Positions 23,230 to 37,723 are shown, counted from the stretch's first letter. The stretch: DNA of 47,860 bases from Seison nebaliae (GCA_023231475.1 JALJEE010001243.1:1-47860); one strand, 5' to 3'. Made by a program: numbers and translations. Notes: a model not told the origin generated them from the letters alone.

Positions 23230-26167
23230 GATTTATTTTGATATTTTATACAACAACTAAATGATGTCTTCCAAGAATGAATGGATTCGTTCTGAAAAAG
23301 AAATGGAATTTCTTTCATCCAATCTTTTCCATCTTTTTTCATTCAATCACGTTCATCTTCTGATAACATCTGTTCTTATTAAAGAATAATAAAAAATAAT
23401 CTTCTGATAATCAAATTGTTATAATCTTAATCTAAAATTTTTTTTTCTTTTCCACAAATATCACCACAAACACGCACACCGCAAAGAGACGTGTGTAGGT
23501 TGTTTGTGTTAGGGAAGGGAATTGAACAAAATGTTTTTGAGCTTAAAAGAAAGTGAGGGAGAAATTCTTGTGAGAACAATGACATACGAATTTTGCTTCT
23601 TTTCTAATATCACAATTATTGATAATATGTTCCAGATGAGGAAGATTGAGTTATATTATCTACCACTAATCGAATCGACATCACTCATACATCTAATATT
23701 ATGATTTAATGCACTTCAATTTTCCATCTACTTTCTCCCAATCACTCCATCAGTCAATCATCCAGTCACTCGAAGATATTTTACAAAGATCTTTTAATCA
23801 ATTTATCCTTCAATGCTCAACGAAAGAAACTGGAGCGGAAGAAAAATTTCAACCGCAGACAAAGTAGACAAGGAGAATATTTGGGATTGGAAGAGACAGA
23901 AGGGAAAGATGTTTCTTAATTCAACTGATACCACTTCAAATTAATTGGTAACTATCATCTATTGTAATAAAATGTGTAATCTATAAATCATTCTTGGAGA
24001 CATGTCGAAGTTCGATAGTTGCACAAAGCACAATTAACAATAGATAACAGTCTTAGATTATATCATTGATGAAAGGTCGACAAAGAACGATGGTAGCAAT
24101 AAGAAATGCAGCAATGGGAAGTTACAAAGCACAATTGCAATTAGATGATGACGAAAATTATTGAAAATGTAACGGAAAATCGATGACGACGAATGGGAAA
24201 CAAAACGAACCGAAAATTCTCTTTCAATCATCACAGCTATTCACTAATCGTTGTCGATGAAATGAAAACAATGAGCGGAAGACGTTTAGCTCAGGGCGAA
24301 ATTAAGACACATACAGATCCCGATCTATATACATACAGAATAAAGACTTATAGATCCACCATCAAAATGGAGCATTACACATAAACATTTATCTAACATT
24401 TATCTTTTCACTCTTATCTATTTTCCTATCTCCGATTTGGATATTGAGTATGAACAACGACAGTAGAATAAGTAGAAGAAGAATAGGAAGAAAAGACGAG
24501 AAGTTATTGAATGAAAAGCAAAACCGAAAATAAATATTTCAACACTTTCTCTCGTAGTAGCACAATGAAAAAGTCAGATGATTGACTAATTGGTGGGAAG
24601 GGGAAGAAAACGATTTTGGGTGCTGCCTTCACGAAATTGAAGATATACTTCCGCTTTTTGCGCTCAACTCCAAATCTATAATCGATAGTATTGGTAGATA
24701 TTATTAGAGAATGGGAAGCAAATTAAACGATTATCATCAATTACTTTAAGTTTCGTTAATTATTAAATAGTTTGCGGAGTTAGGAAAGATGATAATGAAA
24801 TGAATTAATTTTCAAATGATTAAGAGAAATTTCTAATTATATTTGTTGGGAAAGAAATAGAAAAAAGTGGATGGACAAATCTGAGAATAAAACAGAAAGA
24901 AGATAAAGAAGCAAAAAGGAGAAATGATGAAAATGAATCATGATCATGATAATTATCATCGTCAGATGAATAACAATGTCTGATGGAACATTGTATGATA
25001 TCGATTCAACATGACATGGCTTCCGCTTATTCGGAAATTTGGACAAACTCATTTCGATCAACATCGAACAACTGATGATCGAAGCATGCACCATAATCTG
25101 ATCGATATGAAATGGTAAACAATTTATGATGGAAGAGAATCGTTTTTATTTTATTATAACGATCTTTTAACGTCATTAATCGAAGATTCTATAATTCCAT
25201 TCATTGGCATGATAAATAATGAGAATGAGACATTTCGATGACATTAATCACAAACAACAATAACTCCAATTTGGATCATAGTTACTCTCCGGCAAAGAAA
25301 ATACATAGGAAATATCAGTTAAATGACTATAAAGATTTTTATATAAAAAATTTTTCTTTTTCTTTTTTTCAATTTCTTTCTATTTCTGTAAGTGACTCAA
25401 ACACGAATCGAGTCATATATCCAAAATTTTGATGCGCTCGTCCATTGTTGTTTAGTGATAAGTGAAATGGAGAATATGATTCTATAATTGTATTTTGACG
25501 GATGACAATCGCCTACCTATGATGGGCAGTTGAACGGAAGATAATCGAATTACAATGGATAACTGGAAAGAATATTCTCTACGAACCGAATGTTAATTAC
25601 TCCGATTCACTTCCATGAATGGGAGAGGAGGATTTTGGGTTGGGAGAAAAACGAATTAATAGCCGAAATGGAAGTGGCAGAAAAACGAAGAAGGAACAAC
25701 AACTGATGAAAATGAGGAAGTTCTTTTGTTTTTTCGCCGTTTTTCAGTTGACTATGCACGATCATCTTTAGAAGAAAATGATAATGAAAATGATACTCAA
25801 CTACGGATATTGGAAATGGCAGCAATCTATTGATTTTAATCAATTTGGGTGGAGATGATTCCCATTCAATATCCATCTTCTTCACACCAAATGATGAGAA
25901 TATATCGAAACAGTTTAAACAACAAATGTCAAATCGATTATAATATTCGACGGAAGTATCTGTATTCAGTTCTCGTTCAACAACATACAGAAAAGTATCA
26001 ATGATGTGCGAAATAATATTCGCGCGTCCAGCTAAACGATTAACTTCTCACATTTCCATGATAAACGTTTGGAAATGGAAGAGATAAAAGAGAAATAAAT
26101 TAAACATCTCAACTTCTCCGATTTGTGTTTGGGAGCAGATGGATCAGGAAAGAAGAAAATATTCGAA

Positions 26168-26168
26168 C

Positions 26169-26205
<37 letters not shown>
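26168..26205. repeat. (ATT)n microsatellite
   Basis: About 12-13 perfect TAT/ATT units in the gene-poor region. Confidence 0.95.
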
Positions 26206-26206
<1 letters not shown>

Positions 26207-29200
26207 GTCTGCTGATAATCATTGACATTCCGAAAAAATAACTTTAGTTGTTTTTCTCATTACTTATGGATATGTTTACCAATTTACGACAGAATCATGG
26301 TTCCATCAAGAATGATTATTTAAATTTATTCTTTCTATGTTCCAATATATCAATTCATAGAATTTGATAACAATACATCTCCCATCAACATTCCCATATA
26401 TATAGCGGGGGATAGCTTTATCACATGAAATCATTGAGAGTTGAGACATGATATACTATTTATATAAAAATTATAAATTTGTTTGAGACATTTGATAAAA
26501 GCAGAAAGAAAATTCCATAAAATGATCGATGGCATTAGTCTATTGATTAAGCAGATGGTAGCAGTAAGAAGGTTTTTCTGTTGACAAAATAGTAGAAGAA
26601 TGATTCGATCTGTCGACTTTTTCACAGGTTAGTATTAGAATAACGGAAAAATGATGATAGATTGAAATTGAGCACATGGCCGCTATCATGGTTAAATTCC
26701 AAGAGTTTGAATTTGATGAACTAATCGAAAAATTCTTTCTTTATTTCCGTTCTTCCTTCAACCTTATTATTTTTCGTCAGCTCCTATTAATATGGTTGGA
26801 ATGAACTACAAAATATAATCGTTCTCATAAGACAACTCGAACTACTGCTGCTAATCAATTTAAGATGACATATGTCAACTACTCTTTGACATTCGACTTC
26901 TTATTTAGTCTTTAAATTGATACATCCTATCGTTCAATTATAAATGAGAAGATAAATGGCATGATACCAGTCGGCCATCAAATCTGGAAAATCTAATATT
27001 TGAAATGATTCTCAAATTTAGATAAAACATAAATCCAATATCAAAAATATACGATATCCAAACGTAAGATGACCGGAGTCTTTCTATTCAATTACAATAA
27101 TTTTTTTTATCAAATCAACATTATATCTGATTCTTTGCCTGACAATAATTTTTCGTAGCTAAAAATATTGGACTTCTATTTCATTACTTTCAGAATAATC
27201 ACCAGGTATTCCGTTTTAGTCATTTCTAAATTTAATTTAAAGAAAATGATATCCACATTGCAAAAATTTCATTTCATCGGTTGAATAATATAATTGATTC
27301 ATTAATGAACTTCCATAATTCTTTTATGAATTTTCAAGAAACAAAATTTGGAAATTCTCTTTCATTTAAATGTCACAAAAGTCGATACTTCTCCCAATTT
27401 TGTCGAGATTTCGTTCAACAGCACAAAAGAAAACACATTCTGATTAATATTCTATAAAATAAATATATACGTCTGTATTACACGAGAATAACTGAAGATT
27501 AGAAGAAAAATAATTTTGGTCAAATCAAAGATTTTATAGGAAATGATTATCGTGATCATCAGGGACATGAACTGATTAAATATATTATTCGGACTAATCC
27601 AAAAAAGAAGTCAAGCAAAAAAAGAATGTCTTATATAAGAGTATGTAACAAAGGAAGAAGAAAAAAATGAATAATAAGTTGGATGGAAGCCGCAAATGGT
27701 AATAGATTCAACAATCTTCGTTTGGTTGGACATTCCAACTTCATCTGCACTTTATTACCGTTCGCCCATTCAGTTAATGGACGAATATGGCTGAAAATGA
27801 AGTAAAGCGGAAACTTATTTTTGGCGGTAAGCACGATGTCTAATATGATTAGGTAGCGAGAAATTGAACTCAATCGATGCGTTAGCTAATCGAGAATATA
27901 TTCGTAAAAGAATTGGTAGGAAACATCTATGAAATTTGTATAAGAAATATACTGAAAATAAATCAATTAGAATGGAAGTGAGGAAAAAAGTTATAATTAA
28001 TGGATCTACCCGAAGAAAGGAAGACGATTTATTTGGCCTAATATTAGGAACAGTTAAGAATAAATAAAATAATCGATAACGAATTCCATAATTTTTTTTA
28101 TTTGATCAAACTCTTAGTTGTATGTTTGTCCGAGAGGAATGCGAGGAGGTTTCCTCCAAAAACAAATCAGACCAAACATCTGGTAAGAATTATCGAGATG
28201 GTGCGTATCGGAGATGGATCGTTGCATATAATAAACAAAGTCATAAAGTTTAGTGTTATCTTACAGATGTTTCGTTCGCTGTTCGAACGAAATCTCAACA
28301 AAAGATAAATCTCGCCATCGAAAAGTGAATGAATTCGGAGGAGATGAAGGAAAGAATGATGAAGAATAATTAGAAAGAATTTCATGAATATAATATGAAA
28401 GTAAGAAAGAAAGGAATTATATATATAGCTTAGAATAGGTGTTTGTCTAATCCATTGTTGATGCGTGACATTGTCGGCCATGTCGTTGAGAATTTCTTTG
28501 GAGGCCGACGGATGTTTATTCTAAATTAAATTTTATTCATTTAATTCCTATTCTGCTGCTTGGCAGATTCGTTGGAGAAAGATTGTCTTGTCTATAATAA
28601 CACTTTCCCATATAGGACGTGTGGATATTTTCGTATTATAGGGGGCGGGAGTATTGATAAGAGATTTCGGGTAGTTCATATAATATTGAGCGATAATAAT
28701 AATTGTCATTTTCAATCTAATTCTCATTTCCAATGCATTATTTAAGCATACGATATGTATTCTCCCCGGCAATCCTTCCTACTTAATTTCAATTGAATCA
28801 TTACATAACAATGGATTTTATATTCATGTTCTTCATTCAATTCTTGAATAATCTAATTAATGGATGAATGATGACTAGACGATCATCAGAAAGATCGCTT
28901 AGCTATCAAAAGTTCTGATTTAATCGTTCAGCTGATAATATTTTCATTCGCTTCTCACAAATCCAATTGGTATTGGTATTGGTTTAAGACGGCACAATGT
29001 CTCGTCAAACAATCGCTGTGGAAAACGAAATGAGTGAAGTGAAAGTATTGCATTTTATATAATGATGACAATAGAACGAGACTTTCCTTTCCACCAATAT
29101 ATTCGCGAGAAGTGATACTTATATTTGCCCAAGTCAAAATCAATTTTCTTGAGAAAGTTTATTAAGGAAAACTTAATAATGTGTCTGCATTATGAGTTAA

Positions 29201-32078
29201 GGTGAAACACCAGAAATAGTCCAAATAACTAGTCCTCCCTCGTCGTTCATTCGGGATGGCAAGAGAGAGCATGGTAGGAATATGGAGAAAAACTTCCTCA
29301 CGATACTTTCCCGACAACTGTCGTGAAATATAAAGTCAAATTTAACGGAGTGAAAAATCGATAGAAATCCAATTTCCATGAAAAATTACATAAATAAACT
29401 GAACGGTGATGACGATGATGACGAGAGTGATGAATGCAGTTGAATATAGTTGAATATGTGGGAAAGTTTTTTATGAAAATTTACAAATATATATTTACTT
29501 ATTATCCTTCTAAGCGAAGGGAACAACTCAAATTTCTTTCCAAACTATTAGAAGATCCATAAACGACATCTGATATTGGATTGATGAAGAAGGACAAAAG
29601 GCTTCATTCATGATCGTCACCAAAAGAAACTGAAGATATTCTAACGAACGAAATAAAAGACGATGAGAACTAATAAAATTGACAATAAACGGAAACGATT
29701 AGTTTGCACTTGTTAATCCGGCAATAATTATCTTCTTATAAGAATGAGAAGTACTATTTATTTTTAGGTATTACAATTTCTTTATATCTGATAAGATGGA
29801 TCGATGGTAAAATAATAAGTTTTCATTTCTTGTTGCAGAACGAAAAGAATCAGAAACCGCATAAGAAAATATTTTGTTGGAAACAAGTCGTGGCGAAACA
29901 AAAAGGAAAAAGTGCTTGAAACAATTTTAACTGAAAACACACTCCGCCCCAACATGAAAGGTGATTGCGGAATTTTTATATTAATATTTATTGGAATTGT
30001 GGATAAAAACTGTCATCATTCGAATTAACCACATAACAATTACACAATGTCAATAGACTTTGACCAACAGTCAAAAAGTTATACTGTTTGATATCATCGA
30101 ATATTCATAAGGAACGAACTCTCTAATGATTGATTTCATTCGAACTCAATTCCTCGCCAAACAAACAGACACAAACATAATTTGACCATAAATATGGTTG
30201 GTATAAGAGAATTGATGAATATTTTTTTGTTTGATGAAATAAAATGTTCAACATTATTTTAATAAGAATAATGTAGTGTTAGGAGATTAATGAATAAATA
30301 ACCTTATCAACTTCATCATTCAGGAATTAACGATTTCATTATAATTACGAATTCCCATCAGAACTAAGATGAGAAATTAGTTTACGTTTTTGTTGATGAT
30401 GAAATAATGGGAGAATTAGTGTACTTTCTCTTCCGATTCTGGACTAATGGAGAATAGTTATTCTTCTGTTTTCTGTTTCAACAACAAATTATGCTTTCCC
30501 TTCCGACTTAACATAGAAGAAAGTACGAATATGAAAAACGACAACATATCACCTCTCAATTTACATGATGATGTTGATGACGGTGTCGATGAAGTTGATG
30601 GTGACAATGATGCTTATCAAAATGAAATGACTATAGTGGATAATATATCGCAGTAGTGATTTTTTATGTTGATCCACATACATCCCAAAAATGCCGAAGG
30701 TCCTTCTCCTCCTCATCTTAATGTTCATGTTCAATTAGTCCAATAATTCGACTTTCATTTACATTAAGCATCGTATTCAAGAGAAAGGAAGACTATCGAG
30801 AAAAAAATAAAATTAACAACTTCATATTACTTTCATATTCATTTGTGCCTTTCCGATCTTCTATCAATACTACTACTACTACTACTACTACCACTTCTAC
30901 GAATTCATCCACCAACACTGCTCCTTCCATCGACCATCATCGTCGATGGGAGTCAAAAGGCAAATGAGTGTCATGTTTCCAAAACTTCATTTTAAAATCA
31001 TGTTAAGTATCGTGATTATGATGGTGATCAACGTTACTGCCAACAATGAAGACATAATCATTAGAAAATGGAATAATCATTATTATGTAAGCTCTCTACC
31101 ATTTTCCATACTTATAAAAAAATAAAAATTCTTTCCACTAAATGATAAATGCAATTCGAAAATAAACAACAATTCCTTTATAATCATGTCGATTTCTTTT
31201 TGTTGTTGTTGTTGTTGCTGTTGTTGTTTTGGAAGAAGAAGAAGAAGAATGTGTAAGTCGTTGAAGAATGCGGTTAATAATGTTCGCGAAGAAATGTTTC
31301 GCATCCGGTCGAATATATTTTATTCAACCAAAAAGAAATCGATGGAATAAAATTGTTTTTCATTAAGTTCCGTTGACAGGAGAATATCGTTTAATTAAAA
31401 GTACAATATAAGAAAAAAGAAATATTCGAAGGAGAACAAATCTGCAATTAATCGGTAACAAACTTAAATTTCTGATCTTTTGTTACTTTTGATTGTTAAA
31501 CTGAAAAAAGAAAAGATTTCTTCTTTTTCAATTTTTCTTTGCCACTTTGAAAGGAAGTGTTGAGGAAGAAGTAATGGGAGAAATACATTGATGGAATAAA
31601 ACCTATTATCATTAACGTAAATGTTGTGGTTACATAAAATGTTTTAAGGAATTGTGAGAACTATATTTTCCCATTCCAACTAGACAGTGGTAAGAAGAAG
31701 ATGAGAAAAGATATGAAAGAAGACGTTGTAATATCGATAAGTAATCGATTAATTGAATATTGATAATTGGAAATTAGAATAAAATAGAATAACATAACTT
31801 TAGCGGGAATTTAGCGCGCGAATAATTTGAATAATAATCATCATTTTCTTCTCTAAAACATCGTTCGTTTATTTTGTTGAATTGGTACATCTTCGTTGAA
31901 CGAACTCGTTATCAATTTTCTCTGGTCCATCACTTATTGACCAAATGAAAGAAAACTACTTCAACATACAACCATTTCTTTCCTACTAATACATAAAAAT
32001 AACAATTAATCGATATGATGTGATAGTGGCAATAAACAGAAGAAAAGAATTAACGATGCAATTATAACGAAAAAACAG

Positions 32079-32095
32079 CTGCATTGTCAATGCAG
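32079..32095. repeat. Short perfect inverted repeat next to an E-box
   Basis: CTGCATTG-T-CAATGCAG, with 8-nt arms and a 1-nt centre, overlaps a CAGCTG E-box at 32076-32081. Could be a protein-binding palindrome in the candidate regulatory region; could be chance. Confidence 0.4.
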
Positions 32096-34443
32096 TTTGC
32101 GTGCTGAGACTATAAGAAAAAACACCGCTCTCCATGTTTTCTTTTAAAAGTTCTCGAAATGTTTTTCTTTTTATTTTCCTTTCCAATATCATAGTTCTGG
32201 TAGCCGTCTAATGAATAATGATGATAATAATCAATATTGATATTAATCATTTCTATCACTAACAACTAAACAACGATTATGTCAAACCAAACTCGAGATA
32301 TTAATATTCCTCTTTCGTTATCGGGAACGTCTTCGAGAGAGGACCCTCTTACATATTGTTATGATTCGATTGATAGCTGCTTTAATAGAATTGACGATGA
32401 TCATTATTATATCAATAAATTTACTTTTACTATTAATTTTCCTCTTACTGTAAATAAACGACCAAATTATTCTTCGACATTTTCATCTTCGACTTTCCAT
32501 TCTCGTCAATTCTTTTCCAACGTACAATTCCGACATCCTTATCATTATAATTACATCATAAATCAATTAGGAACGACCAATTCCAAGACCATTATCTCAA
32601 TTCATTTTGTAATTGGAGATCGGATGGAATGAGCGGATACGTATCATTTCGTACTTTATGAGAATAATATTTCCTAATCAATTAATCTTTACTTTTCTTC
32701 ATCTTCCTCCAAAGTTGTCAGGTTGGATGCGGAAGAAATTCGTCTTTGACGCTAACAGATGTGTGCTCTCTACCGAAAATTGAATTCCAATTACTCCCTA
32801 CAACATTCCCATTGAAGACGATGACGACAATGATGATGATGATGATGATGATGTGGATGAGTAGTGACTTATGCTAAAGGATTTGGTTAGGAAGAAGAAG
32901 ATGCTTTTCGAAACGAATAAAGGTAGAGGAATGACGAAGAAGAGTACATTCTATCTATGACTTCCTTATTTGCCAAGGAAATTAGACGAGGGAGTAGCAG
33001 ATGCTACGACGAAAGTTCGTCACCGAATCAGCTGTCTTCATTTATCTGGAACATGTTCAAATCGACCAGAACATTCTTTTCCTGATATTAGTTGGATGAA
33101 TGAGTAAATATTAAGTAGTTACTATCTGATGATTAGCTGAAGAAGATGTAAGAATAAAATATTCATCATAATGTTTAGTAGTAGTAGTAGTAGTAGCCAT
33201 TGCTCTCTTGGTTTATGAGAATAGAAATCATATAGAAGAAGTGTGGTAAAGAACTCGATAAATGAAGAACAAAATATTTTATGTTCAATTCCATCACATA
33301 GATGGAATTGGGAGCGATAGATGATATAATATGGATGGAATTTGGGGAGGACTCGTCTACCACATTCATCTTAATTTCCCGCAAAATTCATTCATTTAAA
33401 TTCCTAATGATTATTTACTTCCAACATCATTCTTGATACATTGATCGGAATAATGAGCAGAATTAGTAATTAGGAAAGTCGGAAAGAAAAACAGCAGGTG
33501 AAATTCGAAAGTATATTCAACAAAAATAGACATTTAATTCGACTGCTGATATTGCTATCATCTTGTCTATTATCTTCTTTTATGTTATGGTGAGATGATT
33601 TATTATCATTATTCTTATTATTTATTTATTTATTTATTTCATTAATATCTATCGTTTACATCATCAAAATAGTTGATGATAATTAGATGAATGAATTAGA
33701 ATATCAATTTCATTTAAAATTCCGTTCCTGTCATTCTCACCATCAATCTACATTTCACCTTCACACTTCCCACTAATATTGACGAATTAGTAAAAATCAT
33801 TGATTCGCCCAAACAATCCACCCATCCATCACATCTCATCTCATTTCATCTATCTATCTTTCTCTATTAGTAATTATTGTCTCACAGTATCTTAATTCCT
33901 ATTACAATTCTCATTTTTTTATCATTTCCATTTTTATCATCATCATCATGATTATATTAATGAACAGTTTTCAATATGGAGTCAACTCTCATTATGTAGA
34001 TGTTGTGTTATATAATAAAATGAAGATATTTTCCTTTATTTGACGAATATTATTCTCATTATTAAAACTGAAATAGCAATAACGGGATTGATGTACATTT
34101 CTCCATCATCGCAATGTTGCTAGCACTCTCAATAACAAATATTGCTAATTAATTAATTCTCAGTAGATTAACATCAAATTAGAAGGATGAAGAAAACAGC
34201 TGAAAGCAAAAGAAGAACTAAACGAATAAAGTCTCATGTGGACAATTCGATTATAATTCCACTGAATAATTTTTTCTCTTAAAAATATTCAGTTAATCTT
34301 CTTTTCATTATTCCATCTTTCCCAATGAAACATTTCACACCATAAAATTACAGTATATATTACACAAAATATATCGCTACCACCAATATATAATGATGTG
34401 GATATGTCTAGGATGAATATTCACAAAATGAAATTTTATTCGA

Positions 34444-35801
34444 TTAATTTAATCTTTTCATTTTCTTTTTATTCCCTCCACCTTTCTTCTTCCGATTATT
34501 GTTATTTGTTGATCCATTCACTTTTTCTGCATCATCGCGAATCTGTTTCTTCGCCATATGATTCGCTTCACCAACACGTTCTCCCATCACCATAACACAT
34601 TTCTCTTCTGTCGGATACAATGGCAATTTCTTCCCTAAAAGAAATTCAATTCTTTGATAGATTTCTACATCATATCTAAAAATGTTGAAAATGAAAAAAA
34701 TTAAAAAAAAATATTATGAAACTGTGAAACAAAAGTTATCGATTTTCCTGATCTTCCAGCTCTTGCTGTTCTCCCAACACGATGAATATAATCTTTTGAA
34801 TTGTTCGGCATATCATAATTTATAACAACGTCCACTTGTGGAATATCTAAACCACGCGATGCTACATCGGTTGCGACAAGAATTGATGATAATCCACTTT
34901 TGAAATGATTGAGAGATGAGAGTCGTTTCGTTTGAGATAATTTCCCATGAAGTACAATCGACTTATAACCGAGATTTGTTAACATTTTTGAAATTATTTG
35001 TGCTCCCACACACGTCCCACAAAACACCATAAAACTATTTCCATTCAATTCATTGAGAATATATGACAAATAAATTTCTTTATATTTGAATGGAATGAAA
35101 AGATAATATTGTTGCAATTTATCAACAGTCGAATATTTCGTATTACTTTCAATTCGGACAGCTGTCGATTTGACGGAAACTCTTTGTAATTTCTCTACTT
35201 TTTTCGTCATCGTCGCTGAATAGAGATAAGTCGTTCGATCTTTATTGACATGACGAAGAATTTTATCGATATCTTCTTCGAATTCCATATTGAGAATTCG
35301 ATCAGCTTCATCCAAAACTAAAAATTTCAAATCTCTCAAATGGAAACCTTTGGTGTTCTCTAAATGATCGATGATCCTTCCCGGCGTACCCACAATAATA
35401 TGAGGCTTCTTTCCCAATGCTAAACTTTGCACCATCATTTCCATCCCACCAACAATTACTGTACATTGAACATCAATCGATGCTCCCAATCCCTCAATTT
35501 GTTCACTTATCTGATAAGCCAATTCTCTAGTTGGTGTCAATATCAAAGCGAATAACCTTCTCGGCCTTTCTAATAATTTCTGAAGAATTGGAATTGTAAA
35601 TGCCGCTGTTTTCCCACTTCCCGTCTCTGCCAAACCAATCACATCATCCCCTTTTAATGCAACTGGTATTGCTTCCGCTTGGATCTTTGTCGGTACTTTC
35701 CATTTCAATTTATCAATAGCTTCACATAATACTTCATTGACACCTAATCCATCAAACGTCTTCTCTTCGTTTTCGTCTTCCATTTTCGTCTTCTTATCCA
35801 T
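34444..35801 (-). CDS. DDX47: DEAD-box RNA helicase DDX47/Rrp3
   Basis: Nucleolar ATP-dependent RNA helicase of 18S pre-rRNA processing. Minus-strand exons 35801-34723 and 34675-34444; 436 aa, against 455 in human. Motifs in order: Q motif ([13 protein letters not shown]), I AETGSGKT, Ia PTRELA, GG, Ib [52 protein letters not shown]. The join [14 protein letters not shown] across a 47-nt intron (34722-34676, donor GTTTCA) matches the family exactly. The C-terminus is a short Asn/Lys-rich basic tail. [13 protein letters not shown] and [12 protein letters not shown] are DDX47-specific. Confidence 0.95.
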
Positions 35802-36773
35802 TCAGATGGTAACAATTTATTGGAATACAAAAAAACAACGTGACCATCTAAATCAGCTAAGTATTTCAAATGTTCCATTAACTCACTGTAATTGTAAAAT
35901 TAGAATATTTAAAAATAATTTTTCCACCAATTCACAGATGTCTAATGTTTGTCATTGAACTATAATAATATTAGTATCTATTTAAAGTAAATTACAACGA
36001 AATTACAATTAGTATTAATTATAAGAATAACATAAAAATAACAACAACAATGTTTGATAAAATTAACATCAAATTCAAAACAAACATTGTAAATATAAAC
36101 TATTATAAATTATATAAAACTATAAACATATTTATGAGAGGTCAAATATAAGAGATTGTGAATGTTCAATACTTAATAATGAGAAATTAATAAGAACATG
36201 TTTTCATTCTATTCATAGTCATTTTCAAATTTATTTCCCTTGAAGAAATTATTAATGGACTAATTATTTATCAACTTCAATAATTGCATAATAAATGCAA
36301 CAACAAAAGGTTTAATATTTCTTCAATAATTATCTTCGAACTACATAATGAGATAAAGATTAATTGAAATTAAACTAATTCAGTATTATACATAATCTGT
36401 ATAAACATAATAAACAATCGATTCTTCCATTATATTATTATATTATATCTTCCAGATACTTTGAAGTTCATGGCATAAATCCATGAGTTTAAAAGTCGTA
36501 TTTCAGTCATAAATCATCCGATTGTCACAATGTAAGTCATCATGTAATTATAATCATCACATTTGGCGTCATTTCTTTTGATGTTTTACAACAGTTAATG
36601 TTCGTAATATACATTCCGCTCTTTGTCATTGTCTTGTATATCATATTAATTCTAATAACTTCCACTTATATCAAAAAAGAAAACGATTCATGAGTAATTT
36701 GATTCATTAGAAATAGTTAATTTCAGAGGATAAGAATTATAGGAATCGCACAAATTTATTTTCACATTGAAAC
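35802..36773. other. AT-rich intergenic stretch
   Basis: Between the 5' end of DDX47 and the 3' end of H1, both on the minus strand. No gene or clear repeat seen. Confidence 0.4.
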
Positions 36774-36779
36774 TTTATT
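36774..36779 (-). terminator. Poly(A) signal of histone H1
   Basis: AATAAA on the minus strand, 72 nt after the H1 stop. I see no histone-type 3' stem-loop between stop and this hexamer. Confidence 0.5.
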
Positions 36780-36850
36780 AAAAAATGTTCTAATATATAC
36801 ATAAAATTATTAAAATATTTAAACAGGATAAAAAGGATAATATTAATAAT

Positions 36851-37582
36851 CTACTTTTTCGCTTTCGTAGCTTTCTTCGGTGTCGCTTTCGCTGCTGTTT
36901 TGGTTGAACGAGTAGTTTTCTTGTTTTTAATACTAGCTCGAACCTTCGACTTTGCAGCAATGGCAACTTTTTGTTTGCTACTGGCAATCTTCTTCTTTGG
37001 TGCTACTGCTTTCTTCTTGTCGGTTGATGATGTCACTTTTGTTTTGCTGTTTGATTTGGTGACTTTTTTTGCTTTTGTTGCTGGTTTTGCTTTGTCACTA
37101 CTGGGAGATTTCAATCTCTTGACTTCTTTCGTTTTCTTTTTTTCTACTGTCTTCTTTGATGAATCTTTTACGACTTTCTTCTTTTCTTGTTCCTTCTTCT
37201 TTTCTTTGTTTTCTTTCAACTTGAACGATCCATGAAGTCCGGCACTCTTTGTCGTAACTGTTCCTTTCTCGACTAATGTTCGTAGAGCGTGATTGATGTA
37301 CTTTTTCGCTTTGACGATATCGATTTTGTATGAAATGGCCATATGTTTACTAATTGCAATCTTGGATACACCATTTTTGGTACCCAATTCTTGTAACGCA
37401 TCCACTATCATAATCGTGTAAGTTGGATGATTCGGAGCCGTTCGTTCAGCAGTTTTCTTCGTTGCCGCCTTCTTTATCGTCTTGACTGGTTTCACATTTT
37501 CTTTTGTAATTTCATTGGTCTCGACTTCTTTGGCAATGATCTCCTTCATAGGTTCGCTTGATTGTACTTCTTCGCTTGACAT
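36851..37582 (-). CDS. Linker histone H1
   Basis: Binds linker DNA and compacts chromatin. 243 aa, no intron. An acidic/Lys N-terminal tail is followed by the winged-helix globular domain at residues about 50-122 (HPTYTIMIVDALQEL, GVSKIAISKHM, ALRTLVEKGTV, GSFKL) and a Lys/Ala/Ser/Thr C-terminal tail with PKKA-type repeats, as usual for H1. Start at 37582 (MSSEEV) is the first ATG and gives the standard tail length. A TATA box lies about 135 nt upstream and an AATAAA downstream. The gene stands alone, not in a core-histone cluster within this window. Confidence 0.93.
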   Translation of the reverse strand: MSSEEVQSSEPMKEIIAKEVETNEITKENVKPVKTIKKAATKKTAERTAPNHPTYTIMIVDALQELGTKNGVSKIAISKHMAISYKIDIVKAKKYINHALRTLVEKGTVTTKSAGLHGSFKLKENKEKKKEQEKKKVVKDSSKKTVEKKKTKEVKRLKSPSSDKAKPATKAKKVTKSNSKTKVTSSTDKKKAVAPKKKIASSKQKVAIAAKSKVRASIKNKKTTRSTKTAAKATPKKATKAKK

Positions 37583-37715
37583 TATAAAATTTGTTGTTGT
37601 AGAATTGATCGAAAAGATTGTTGAGGAAACGATGATGTCTTATAGAACGAAAAGAGAAACTAAATAACTGAGGAATTGTCGAAAATGAGAATGAATATCC
37701 ATAGCGAAATTCTGC

Positions 37716-37723
37716 TATTTATA
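37716..37723 (-). promoter_or_regulatory. TATA box of histone H1
   Basis: TATAAATA followed by GC on the minus strand, 134-141 nt upstream of the H1 ATG. It predicts a start of transcription near 37690 and a leader of about 105 nt. A TATA-driven promoter is typical of H1 genes. Confidence 0.6.

Larger units (their letters stand above)
23230..34443. other. 11.2-kb region without recognisable genes
   Basis: Lies between the 5' ends of the protocadherin gene (-) and the 3' end of DDX47 (-). Both strands carry only short frames without family resemblance; the longest with a true ATG, at 32279-32632 (117 codons), has no recognisable domain. Microsatellites are scattered: (ATT)n 26168-26205, (ACT)n 30868-30892, (TTG)n 31199-31229, (GAT)n 32830-32853, (TAG)n 33176-33196, (TTTA)n 33619-33640. 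At 28079-28320 is a locally GC-richer segment with a consensus GTAAGA and TCTTACAG. In so compact a genome this is a candidate for protocadherin cis-regulatory DNA, 5'UTR exons or a non-coding RNA. Confidence 0.5.

Noticed and set aside
32279-32632. 117-codon plus-strand ORF with ATG
   Set aside because: No family resemblance, no splice context, Ser/Thr/Asn/Tyr composition as expected from AT-rich DNA; kept only as a note within the gene-free block.
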